Assembly (NCBI RefSeq): GCF_000613865.1
Contig: NZ_BAJU01000010.1
Span: 1-64,000, forward strand
Source: Acetobacter okinawensis JCM 25146
GTDB taxonomy: Bacteria > Pseudomonadota > Alphaproteobacteria > Acetobacterales > Acetobacteraceae
Reading direction: 5' to 3'
DNA: 64,000 nt
Position 1 is the first letter of the stretch. Each line of letters starts with the position of its first letter. The notes beneath the pieces are model-generated. The model searched no databases and had not been told where the DNA came from. It saw only the letters and a program-made list of their open reading frames with translations. This document shows positions 48,277 to 58,319 of this stretch, piece after piece. A program made the translations under genes and the position numbers.

Positions 48277-49383
48277 ATGCAACAGGCAACAACAGCCACG
48301 GAGCAACCAGCGGACCGGGCCAATGCCCCCCGCTATGATCTGCGACAGATCGATGTTGATCCCAATTTCTGGTACCCTGTGGCGTGGTCCAGCAAAGTGC
48401 GGCCGGGCAAGGCGTTTGCCGCCCGGTTTGCAGGCCACCCCATTGCGCTGATTCGCCCCGAATACGGCCCCGTTTACGCGCTGGAGGACCGTTGCGCCCA
48501 CCGTCAGGTGCCCTTGAGCAAAGGCGTTGTGGATGACAAGGGGTGCATAAAGTGCTGCTACCATGGCTGGGCGTTTGATCAGCAGGGCAAATGCGTAACC
48601 GTACCCTACCTGAACAAGGAGGGCGTTGGCCGCCCGGTTAAGGCATATCCCTGCCGCGAAAAAAGCGGGCTGATTTTTATCTTCCCCGGTGACCCCGATC
48701 TGGCCGACAAGGTGCCGGTGCCTGATATTGCACAGGTGGGTAACCCAGAGTTCAAGACCCGCCAGTTCAGCCCACGCCTGAAGTGCCACTACACTTTCAT
48801 GCATGAAAACCTGATGGACATGAACCACCAGTTCCTGCACCGCCGCCAGATGGGCTCCATCACCGCCCGTTTTCTGGGGCAGGACAAGGGCGACAATTTT
48901 ATGGAGGCCCGCTACAGCTTTGCCCGCAAGGGTGGCAACCAGCCGCTGGCCGAAGCCCTGATTTTTGGCAAACATCATGATGATGGTCGCGAACAGCCGG
49001 TGGAGGAGGTTGTCTCCATCCGCACCACATATCCGTACCAGACTCTCCAGATCCACGATAAGGACGGGGACCTGATCATGGACCTGTGGGCCTGCTACCT
49101 GCCGTTGGGGGAAACCCAGCAGGTTACTCAGGCGTTTGGTCTGCTCTCGGTCAAAAAGCCCAAATGGACTTTTCTGCTCGATCTTGCATGGCCGGTGCTG
49201 GGCCTGTTCACGCATCGCATCTTTGAAGAAGACCGCGAAATCGTGGAAATGGAACAGAACGCATGGCGCGAGTTGGGGGGGGACCACAACATAGAGGTGT
49301 TCCCCGTGGTCAAAAGCCTGCGTGACCTGCTGGCCCGTAGTGGCGTGCCCAACCGCCACGCCCAACCGCTCGAACAGGGCTGA
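48277..49383 (+). CDS. Rieske [2Fe-2S] oxygenase of unknown substrate
   Basis: A 368-residue intact protein. The Rieske domain at about 35-130 has CAHRQVPLSKG (CxH) and CCYHGWAFDQQG (CxxH) as iron-sulfur ligands. The catalytic domain carries a mononuclear-iron motif candidate ENLMDMNHQFLH (D/E-x-x-D-x-x-x-x-H). This is the architecture of ring-hydroxylating oxygenase alpha subunits and PaO/demethylase-type single-component oxygenases. A reductase and ferredoxin are not adjacent. The steady position beside ribosomal genes suggests a chromosomal function, perhaps lipid or secondary-metabolite hydroxylation, but the substrate is unknown. Confidence 0.85.
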   Translation: MQQATTATEQPADRANAPRYDLRQIDVDPNFWYPVAWSSKVRPGKAFAARFAGHPIALIRPEYGPVYALEDRCAHRQVPLSKGVVDDKGCIKCCYHGWAFDQQGKCVTVPYLNKEGVGRPVKAYPCREKSGLIFIFPGDPDLADKVPVPDIAQVGNPEFKTRQFSPRLKCHYTFMHENLMDMNHQFLHRRQMGSITARFLGQDKGDNFMEARYSFARKGGNQPLAEALIFGKHHDDGREQPVEEVVSIRTTYPYQTLQIHDKDGDLIMDLWACYLPLGETQQVTQAFGLLSVKKPKWTFLLDLAWPVLGLFTHRIFEEDREIVEMEQNAWRELGGDHNIEVFPVVKSLRDLLARSGVPNRHAQPLEQG

Positions 49384-49543
49384 TTACGTTTTTTGGCCTT
49401 GCCCGCTTGGTCAAACGCCATATAGAGCCGCCCCGGCGCAGGTCGGGGTATAACACACGCGAGGCCAAACACCTCTGGTGCCCGGTCCCAAGGCCGGGTG
49501 GTGTCTCGCGGAGGTCTTAACCAGTTAGGTAGGAATACGCCCC
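49384..49543 (+). promoter_or_regulatory. rpsB 5' leader with a strong hairpin
   Basis: CCCGG and CCGGG flank TCCCAAGG around 49482-49499, inside a longer folded segment bounded by TGGTG-type repeats. The segment ends about 45 bases before rpsB. AGGTAGGA precedes the ATG at 49544. A leader able to fold before rpsB would suit S2 autoregulation, known in other bacteria. No named family was matched. Confidence 0.4.
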
Positions 49544-50331
49544 ATGGCGATGCCCGATTTCACACTGCGCCAGCTGCTTGAAGCTGGTGTTCACTTTGGT
49601 CACCACACCCGCCGCTGGAACCCGCGCATGGCGCCGTTCCTGTTCGGTGTGCGCAACCAGGTTCACATCATCGACCTTCAGCAGACCGTTGGCCTGCTCG
49701 ACCGCGCGCTTAAAGCGATTCGCGATGTTGTGGCCGGTGGTGGCCGCGTTCTGTTCGTTGGCACCAAGCGTGCAGCGCAGGACCCGATTGCTGAAGCAGC
49801 ACGTCGTTGCGGTCAGTACTACGTCAACCATCGTTGGCTGGGCGGTATGCTCACCAACTGGAAGACCATTCAGGCTCCATCAAGCGTCTGCGCCAGATTG
49901 AAGAAACACTCGAAGGTGCGACTTCCGGTCTGACCAAAAAGGAAGTGCTGGAACTGACCCGCCAGCGCGACAAGCTTGAACGCTCCCTCGGCGGGATCAA
50001 GGAAATGGGTGGCCTGCCCGACGTGCTGTTCGTGATCGACACGAACAAGGAAAAGCTGGCCATTGAAGAAGCCAACAAGCTGGGTATCCCGGTTGTGGCC
50101 ATTCTGGACAGCAACTCCGACCCGCGCGGCGTGACCTACCCGGTCCCCGGTAACGATGACGCCATCCGCGCCATTGGCCTGTATTGCGACCTCGTGTCCG
50201 CTTCCGTGCTCGACGGTATTTCCGCTGAGCTCGGGGCTGCGGGCCACGACGTGGGCGCTGCTGAAGAACTGCCGGTTGAACCCGCTCTCGAAGCGGCTCC
50301 GGTGGCTGAAGAAGCTCCGGCGGCAGGCTGA
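49544..50331 (+). CDS. rpsB: 30S ribosomal protein S2 (frameshift)
   Basis: About 262 residues after repair. [29 protein letters not shown] is split here only by quotation length; [14 protein letters not shown] is the family signature. [12 protein letters not shown] and [13 protein letters not shown] follow. The C-terminus continues in another frame from [15 protein letters not shown] onward, with [20 protein letters not shown]. One G is missing near 49873 (CAGGGCTCC read as CAGGCTCC). The gene is essential. The Ala/Glu/Pro-rich tail ([15 protein letters not shown]) is typical of alphaproteobacterial S2. Confidence 0.95.
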
Positions 50332-50340
50332 AGCCTTTAA

Positions 50341-50374
50341 AAAACAGCCCGGTCTTCTGATCGGGCTGTTTTTT
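50341..50374 (+). terminator. Terminator or attenuator between rpsB and tsf
   Basis: AACAGCCCG (50343-50351) pairs with CGGGCTGTT (50362-50370), followed by six T residues. It would lower tsf expression relative to rpsB unless tsf has its own promoter in the next 85 bases. Confidence 0.88.
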
Positions 50375-50462
50375 ACATGAGATGCCTGTTTTTTGCGGGC
50401 AACGGAATGTTCTGTCGCGCGCCCTGCTAGGGGCGCGTTGCGGTTTTCTAAGGAGTAGGAAT

Positions 50463-51366
50463 ATGGCGGAAATTACCGCAGCACTGGTCAAGGAACTGCG
50501 CGAAAAAACCGGCGCAGGCATGATGGATTGCAAAAAGGCGCTGAACGAAGCGCAGGGCGATATTGAAGCCGCCATTGACTGGCTGCGCACCAAGGGCCTT
50601 GCCGCCGCCGCCAAAAAATCTGGCCGCGTGGCAGCAGAAGGTCTGGTTGCTGTGGCCTCTGCCGACAAAACCGCCGCCATGGTGGAAGTCAACGCCGAAA
50701 CCGACTTTGTCGCCCGTAACGAAGCGTTCCAGAACTTTGTGGAATCCGTTGCCAAGGTTGCTCTCAAGGTTGGTGATGATCTGGAAGCCATCAAGGCTGC
50801 CACACTGGACACGGGCCGCACCGTGGCTGACGAGCTGACGCACCTGATCGCCACCATTGGCGAAAACATGACCCTGCGCCGCGCTCGCGTGTTTACCGTG
50901 CCGTCTGGCGTTGTTGCCACTTACGTGCATGGCGCACTGCGCCCCGGTCTGGGTAAAATTGGCGTTCTGGCAGCAATTGAAGCCCCGACGGCTGATGAAG
51001 CCATTGAGCAGCTTGGCCGACAGATTGGCATGCACGTTGCCGCCACCCGCTTCCGCGCTGGACGTGAACAGCCTGAATCAGGAAGAAGTCGAGCGTGAAC
51101 GCGCTGTTCTCATTGAACAGTCCCGCGCATCGGGCAAGCCTGAAGCCATTATTGAAAAAATGGTCGAAGGCCGTATCCGTAAGTTCTACGAAGAAGTGGT
51201 TCTTCTGGAGCAGGTGTGGGTGCATGATGGCGAAACCCGCGTGAAGGACGTTGTCAAGAAAGCTGGCGTCACGCTGGCTGGCTTTGACCGCTTCCACCTG
51301 GGCGAAGGCATTGAAAAGACTGTGGACGACTTTGCTGCGGAAGTGGCCAAGGTGTCTGGCGTCTAA
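50463..51366 (+). CDS. tsf: Translation elongation factor Ts (frameshift)
   Basis: About 300 residues after repair. It is the nucleotide exchange factor for EF-Tu. The N-terminal UBA-like part [20 protein letters not shown] is followed by [19 protein letters not shown], the EF-Tu contact signature. An extra C near 51046 (ACCGCTTCC read as ACCCGCTTCC) shifts the frame before [19 protein letters not shown]. The C-terminus ends [10 protein letters not shown] at 51366. Start 50463 has AAGGAG eight bases upstream. It follows rpsB, the conserved order. Confidence 0.95.
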
Positions 51367-51385
51367 GACCTCAGGTTCTGGTCTG

Positions 51386-52162
51386 TTGAGCAAGGGCGGG
51401 ACTTCTCTGCAAAGGGAGGCTCCCGCCCTTGTTGTTTTTGTGGCCCCGCAAGGCGAGAGCGGGGCGCGGGTCCATATGTTGACCGAGGCAGACGCTGGTG
51501 CGTGCGCTGGCCTATGGGGGTGCCAGCCGCGCAGGGCGCGCCTTGTGGCAACCGGGCAACGTGGTCAAGGCCCGTCTGACACAGCGTGGCGAGGGCGCAC
51601 CCATACGCGTATCCGGCGAGCTGCTTTACGGATGTGCCGCGCGTATTCTGGACATGCCGTTGGCATTGGCCATGATGCAGTCTGTGTGTGTGCTGGCCGA
51701 TGCCACCTTGCCCGAAGGCGAGCCATGCCCGGCATTTTTTGGCGCGACTCTCAAACTCCTGTCCTTTATTGGCTATAGCCGGATGTGGCGGAACAGACTG
51801 GCCTGCCCAATTATATTGAATGGGAGCTGGCGCTGCTGGATGTGCTGGGCTTTGGGCTGGATTTAAGTGCTTGTGCGGTCACCGGACAAACGCAGGACCT
51901 TGCCTATGTCTCCCCCCGCACGGGGCGGGCTGTTAGTGTGGCAGGTGCAGGGGAGTGGAAGGACCGGCTCCTGCCGTTGCCCGCTTTTTTGCGTGACCCT
52001 GCGCAGGAGGGGAGTTGGGCGGAGTGGCGCGCAGGCCTGCAGCTGAGTGGGCATTTTCTGGCACGGGATGCTTTTGGGCAGCGGCATCTGCCCCTTCCTG
52101 CTGCCCGGCAAAGGCTGCTTGCGCGGCTTGAAAAGCTACAGGCACACATCAACCAGCCCTGA
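51386..52162 (+). CDS. recO: DNA repair protein RecO (two frameshifts, uncertain start)
   Basis: About 258 residues after repair. [15 protein letters not shown] matches the RecO OB-fold start (family form MEWEAPALVL). Next come [43 protein letters not shown] (the C-terminal helical domain) and [15 protein letters not shown]. RecO loads RecA with RecR. Two bases are lost near 51495 and one near 51772. No ATG is in frame at the start: TTG 51386 or CTG 51407 are candidates, and both lie within or before the tsf terminator. It could be a decayed gene, but the density of similar errors around it argues otherwise. Confidence 0.75.
51391..51439 (+). terminator. Rho-independent terminator after tsf, lying inside the start of recO
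   Basis: CAAGGGCGGGA (51391-51401) is perfectly complementary to TCCCGCCCTTG (51421-51431), followed by TTGTTTTTG. The 3' arm also encodes the conserved EAPALV start of RecO. Confidence 0.8.
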
Positions 52163-52245
52163 ACTGCGCAGCAAGGCTGGCACAACCGGGCCTGTGGCGG
52201 TATGTCTGTGCCGACCACATCGCACCGTTTTTTCTGGGGCAGAGC

Positions 52246-54455
52246 ATGAACGAGACATTTGAAGGCCATATTGAGGAGACAAAACTGGCGGATGCGCTGA
52301 GCGAGCGCTATCTGGCCTATGCTTTGTCCACCATCATGTCGCGTTCGCTGCCGGATGTGCGCGACGGGCTCAAGCCTGTGCACAGGCGGCTGGTTTACGC
52401 CATGCATCAGCTCAAGCTGGACCCTGCCTCGGGGTTTAAAAAATGCGCGCGCGTTGTGGGCGATGTGATTGGTAAGTTCCACCCGCACGGGGATGCTTCT
52501 GTTTACGAAGCTCTTGTCCGTTTGGCGCAGGATTTTGCCGCCCGTTACCCGCTGGTGGAAGGGCAGGGCAATTTTGGCTCGATCGATGGCGATAACGCAG
52601 CCGCCATGCGGTACACGGAAGCCCGCCTGACGGAAGTAGCCGTAGCCCTGCTGGACGGGATAGAGAGCGACGCCGTGGATTTTCGGCCCACCTATGATGG
52701 TGAGGAGCACGAGCCCATTGTGTTGCCAGCGGCATTCCCCAACCTGCTGGCCAATGGTGCGGCGGGTATTGCCGTGGGCATGGCTACCAGCATACCACCT
52801 CATAATGCGGCGGAAGTGTGTGCAGCCGCTGCCCTGCTGGTCCGCAAGCCGACAGCCACAACGCAGGACCTGCTGGAGCTTATGCCGGGACCGGATTTTC
52901 CCACGGGCGGGCTGATTGTGGAGGATGCCTCCGCTATTTTGCAGGCGTATGAGACTGGGCGGGGCGGTTTTCGTATGCGGGCGCGCTGGGCTGTGGAGCA
53001 GGGGCGCTTTGGCACATGGCACATTGTGGTGTCGGAAATTCCCTATCAGGTGCAAAAGTCCCGCCTGATCGAGCAGGTGGCTGATCTGCTTGATCAGAAA
53101 AAACTCCCTCTGCTGGGCGACATCCGCGATGAAAGTACGGATGAAATCCGCCTGATCCTTGAGCCCAAAACCCGCGGTATTGAACCCGAAGTGCTGATGG
53201 AGACTCTGTTCCGGGCCACAGCGCTGGAAAGCCGCTTCCCCCTGAACATGAACGTGCTGGGGGCCGACCGTGCGCCCGGTGTGCTGGGCCTTAAGCAGGT
53301 GTTGCAGGCATGGCTCAACCACCGGCACGAGGTGCTGGAGCGGCGCAGCCGCCACCGCCTTGCAGCAGTGGAACGGCGGCTGGAAATTCTGGCAGGCTTT
53401 TTGGTGGTGTACCTCAACCTTGATGAGGTCATCCGTATTATCCGCGAGGAGGATGACGCCAAGGCCAGCCTTATGGCGACTTTCAGCCTGACCGACATGC
53501 AGGCCGAATCCGTGCTGAACATGCGCCTGCGCAGCCTGCGCCGGTTGGAGGAAATGGAAATCCGCAGGGAGCATGATGCTCTGTCGGCGGAAAAAGCCGA
53601 ATTGCTTGCCCTGCTGGGTGACGAAAAACAGCGCTGGAAGCAGATCGGGCAGGAACTGGACAAAATGGTCAAGCTGTTTGCCAAAGGCCGCGTTGGGCCA
53701 AGGCGCAGCACCATTCTGTCCGCTCCCAAGCCGGTTGATATCTCGGTAGTGGAAACAGTGGAGCGTGAGCCGCTGACCATGATCCTCTCCCAAAAAGGCT
53801 GGGTCCGGGCGGTTAAGGGTCATGCCGTTGATCTGGATAGCCAGAAGTTTAAGGAAGGGGATGGTCTCAAACTCGCCATTCCCTGCCAGAGCACGGACCG
53901 GCTGTGCTTTTTTGCCACCGATGGCCGGGCCTTTACGGTCAAGGGCACGGATCTGCCGCGTGGACGGGGTGATGGCCAGCCCGTGCGCCTGCTGGTGGAC
54001 CTGTCCAATGATGAGGAACTACTGGCCGTCTTTGTGCTGGAGGATGGGGGCAGGCGTCTTGTGGCCTCCAGTGCCGGGCGCGGCATGGTGGTGGAGGATG
54101 ATGCCCTCGTGTCCGAAAAACGTTCAGGCCGGCAGGTGCTCAACCTCAAGGACGATGACTCGGCACTGCTGTGCATTCCCGCTCAGGCGACCACGTGGCC
54201 GTTCTGGGCGATAACCGCCGCTTCCTGATTTTCCCGCTTGACCAGTTGCCCGTTATGGGGCGCGGTCTTGGCGTTGCCTTGCAAAAATATGCCGATGGCG
54301 CGCACCTGCGTCAGGCCGTTGTGTTTACCGCATCCGAAGGGCTGGTCTGGCCGGGTGCGGTGCGGTGCCGCGGCATGGCCGATTTGCAGGACTGGTTGGG
54401 CAAGCGCGCCGGTGTTGGCAAGCTGGCCCCGACATGGACCAACAAAAAGGGCTGA
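52246..54455 (+). CDS. parC: DNA topoisomerase IV subunit A (frameshift near the C-terminus)
   Basis: About 736 residues after repair. The winged-helix breakage-reunion domain contains [20 protein letters not shown], the quinolone-determining region [20 protein letters not shown], and the catalytic Tyr in [15 protein letters not shown] (about 124). A coiled-coil linker and a reduced C-terminal beta-pinwheel follow. One G is missing near 54187 (CAGGGCGACC read as CAGGCGACC), before [20 protein letters not shown], and the protein ends at 54455. The residue matching ParC Ser80 is Ala. parE is not in the window. Confidence 0.93.
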
Positions 54456-54467
54456 GCCCCCCGGTTG

Positions 54468-55241
54468 TTAAAACAGCGGTGCGTCAGGGAACAGGGCGCT
54501 GCGCCCTGTGCAGACGGGCTGGTCTGGCTCCAGTGTCTGCCAGACATCCTGACGCAGGATTTCTGCCGGGCGGAAGCGGCTTTTATAGGCCATCTTGGGG
54601 CTGCCCGGAATCCAGTAGCCAAGGTACAGATACGGTCGGCCAAGTAGTAGCGTCTGGCGGATTAGAAACAGCACAACGTACACACCCAGCGAGCGGGTTG
54701 TCTGCTGGGGGTCGTAAAAGCTGTACACAGCCGATAGCCCATCATCGAGCGTATCGGTCAGGCTGACGGCGACCAGCTTTTGGTCCGGTGTGCGGAATTC
54801 TATGATCTGCGTATCAACCGTGGTTTCTTCCACCATAATCCGGTAGTCGCGCGGCCCCATGTTCGCCATTTCGCCTTCTGCGTGGCGGGTGTTCAGGTAG
54901 TCGCGGAACAGCGTGTACTGCTCCCCTGTGGCTACTGCTGGCAGCAGATGGGCCGTTAAGTCCGCATTGCGGTTCCATACCCGTTTTTGTGTGCGGTTGG
55001 GGGTAAAGGCCGCTACGGGCAGGCGGATGGGAATACAGGCCGAGCAGCCCTCGCACAAAGGGGCGTAAGCCAGCGTGTGGCTGCGCCGGAACCCTCTGGC
55101 GGACAGGCGGCTGTGCAGGGTGTCGGCATCGGGGACGGCCAGATCAGCCAGTATCTTACGCTCCATGCGTGCAGGCAGGTACGGGCATGGCAGAGCAGTA
55201 GTGGTGTAAAAAAACTGCGGATTGCGCAGCGGAGACGTCAT
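54468..55241 (-). CDS. bpt: Arginyl/leucyl-tRNA-protein transferase
   Basis: A 257-residue enzyme of the ATE/Bpt family that adds leucine (or arginine) to N-termini of proteins to mark them for ClpS/ClpAP. The N-terminus PQFFYTTTALPCPYLPARMERK and the Cys cluster CEGCSACIPIRL are family signatures. The C-terminal GNAT-like part has SLGVYVVLFLIRQT and YLYLGYWIPGSPKMAYKSRF. The start at 55241 (MTSPLRNPQF) is preferred; an in-frame ATG at 55262 adds seven residues. It is convergent with parC, 12 bases away. Confidence 0.92.
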   Translation of the reverse strand: MTSPLRNPQFFYTTTALPCPYLPARMERKILADLAVPDADTLHSRLSARGFRRSHTLAYAPLCEGCSACIPIRLPVAAFTPNRTQKRVWNRNADLTAHLLPAVATGEQYTLFRDYLNTRHAEGEMANMGPRDYRIMVEETTVDTQIIEFRTPDQKLVAVSLTDTLDDGLSAVYSFYDPQQTTRSLGVYVVLFLIRQTLLLGRPYLYLGYWIPGSPKMAYKSRFRPAEILRQDVWQTLEPDQPVCTGRSALFPDAPLF

Positions 55242-55316
55242 GGTTGGCAATCCCGGATGCATGGCGGGTCAGCACGGGCTGACCCGCTTATGCCCGGCGC
55301 GGGCCAGGCGAGGTGG

Positions 55317-56321
55317 TTACAGGCCCGATCTTTCCCGAATATGCTGTGCGGCTTCAATGGCAAAATACGTGAGTACACCATTGGCACCCGCACGACGGAA
55401 AGCCATCAGACTTTCCATGATGGCGCGGTCACGGTCGAGCCAGCCATTGTTGATGGCTGCCATGAGCATCGCATATTCTCCCGAGACCTGATACGCAAAA
55501 GTCGGCACGCTGAAGGTGTCTTTTACGCGGCGGATAATGTCCAGATAAGGCATGCCGGGTTTGACCATAACCATGTCAGCCCCTTCTGCAATGTCCATTT
55601 CCACTTCACGCAGGGCCTCGTCGCTGTTGGCGGGGTCCATCTGGTAGGTCTTTTTGTCCCCCTTGAGCAGGCCGCCAGAACCCAGCGCATCACGGAACGG
55701 ACCGTAGAAGGCGGAGGCATATTTGGCGGCATACGACATGATGCGGGTATTGATCAGGTCATTGGCATCCAAGTCCTGACGGATCACGCTAATACGGCCG
55801 TCCATCATGTCTGATGGGGCAATAATATCCACCCCTGCCATAGCCTGATTGACTGCCTGCTGGGACAGAATCTGGACCGATGCCTCATTGACCACGTAGC
55901 CGCCTTCTATCAGCCCGTCATGGCCGTGGCTGGTGTAGGGGTCGAGCGCGACATCGCCGATCAGCGCCATGTCGGGGAATTCTTTTTTCAGCAGTCTGGC
56001 CGCCCGACACATCAGGTTGTCGGGGTTCAGGGCTTCGGTCCCCCGTTCGTCCCGCGCTTCAGCCGGAGTGATGGGGAACAGGGCAAGGGCTGGAATGCCC
56101 AGCTTGGCCGCGGGCTCCACATGCTTGGCCAGACGGTCGAGTGTTACGCGGTGTGCGCCGGGCATGGAGGAGACTTCGGTTGTGACACCCGACCCCTCCA
56201 TGAAAAAAATTGGCCAGATCAGGTTGCTGATACCCAGTGAATTTTCGGCAACCAGGCGGCGTGTCGCATCGTCAAACCGGTTGCGGCGCGGGCGGGTCAA
56301 AGGGAAACGACCAGCCATCAT
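55317..56321 (-). CDS. hemB: Porphobilinogen synthase (delta-aminolevulinic acid dehydratase)
   Basis: A 334-residue enzyme condensing two 5-aminolevulinate molecules to porphobilinogen for haem and cobalamin synthesis. The active-site lysines lie in SYAAKYASAFYGPFRDA and MVMVKPGMPYLDIIRR. DVALDPYTSHGHDGLI and IIAPSDMMDGRI are also conserved. In place of a zinc-cysteine cluster the metal region reads DVALDPYTSHGHDG, the Asp-rich magnesium-type common in Alphaproteobacteria. The frame is intact. bpt follows after 75 bases on the same strand. Confidence 0.95.
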   Translation of the reverse strand: MMAGRFPLTRPRRNRFDDATRRLVAENSLGISNLIWPIFFMEGSGVTTEVSSMPGAHRVTLDRLAKHVEPAAKLGIPALALFPITPAEARDERGTEALNPDNLMCRAARLLKKEFPDMALIGDVALDPYTSHGHDGLIEGGYVVNEASVQILSQQAVNQAMAGVDIIAPSDMMDGRISVIRQDLDANDLINTRIMSYAAKYASAFYGPFRDALGSGGLLKGDKKTYQMDPANSDEALREVEMDIAEGADMVMVKPGMPYLDIIRRVKDTFSVPTFAYQVSGEYAMLMAAINNGWLDRDRAIMESLMAFRRAGANGVLTYFAIEAAQHIRERSGL

Positions 56322-56707
56322 GGGCGGGATCTCCTTGCACGGTGCCTGCCATGGGGCCAGACCTGTGGTCCGGCACCTAGGCAGAACAAACGGGGGTGAA
56401 TAAGACGGGCGGAGTATGCGCTCATGCTCATGTTATGCAACCCCGGTGCGGCAAGGATCAGCCCCGCTGAGGGCGGGGGTACGGGCATGGGGGCAGTGTG
56501 CGTTTTGCGCACGGGCATGATTTACGGTTTATCCCGGCGCGGGCTGCGTGTAAAAGCAGGAAACCACAAGGGGTGGGGGCCTGCTTTTTTGACTTTTTTC
56601 TCCTGTCAGGGGCGGGCGGAACGGGGTAAGAGAGCTTCCTGTGCTTTTGTCTGTTATGGAAGCGGGCCTGCTGCCAGACGACAGTTTGATTTTGAGGAAA
56701 CACCCGA
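56322..56707. other. Intergenic region between divergent hemB and glyA
   Basis: These 386 bases hold no supported gene; short ORFs here lack ribosome binding sites and family resemblance. Promoters for both genes should lie here. TTGAGGAAACACCC before 56708 provides the glyA ribosome binding site. A small AT-rich patch is seen at 56580-56600. Confidence 0.5.
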
Positions 56708-57997
<1,290 letters not shown>

Positions 57998-58026
57998 GTC
58001 ACCGCTTTTTACGGTAAAGTTATTAG

Positions 58027-58058
58027 AAAGGCGCGAGAGGCTTCTCCCGCGCCTTTTT
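58027..58058 (+). terminator. Rho-independent terminator after glyA
   Basis: AAGGCGCG (58028-58035) pairs with CGCGCCTT (58048-58055), with inner AGAGG/CTTCT pairing, followed by T residues. Confidence 0.9.
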
Positions 58059-58319
58059 GGTGACTGGAGAAGTCCTTGAGTTTGTATTGGCCATAGCAGG
58101 GCGTTTGGAAGCATGTCTTCCCTGTGAGTGGTAACAGTCCTGCCTGATAGGCCCAGGGATATCTTTTGGCTGGTATGCTGTTTTAAAGCATGGGCGTAAT
58201 CCCGAACGCCTTGGTTCAGATCGATGTTTTGAAAAATTGTTGCAGTTTGTTGAGGGCTTTAAAAGATATGTCGTTTATTCCTGCAACATTTTTTGCGTAA
58301 GTATTCCCGAGTGGTTGAA

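Noticed and set aside
51904-53823. 639-codon ORF antisense to parC and recO
   Set aside because: It mirrors the high-GC codon bias of parC. It has no family signature, and its sequence is rich in Cys and His as expected from antisense frames.
42517-54455. Programmed frameshifting in dnaE, rpsB, tsf and parC
   Set aside because: No slippery heptamer with a downstream pseudoknot was recognised. The breaks differ in position and direction and match simple indel errors.
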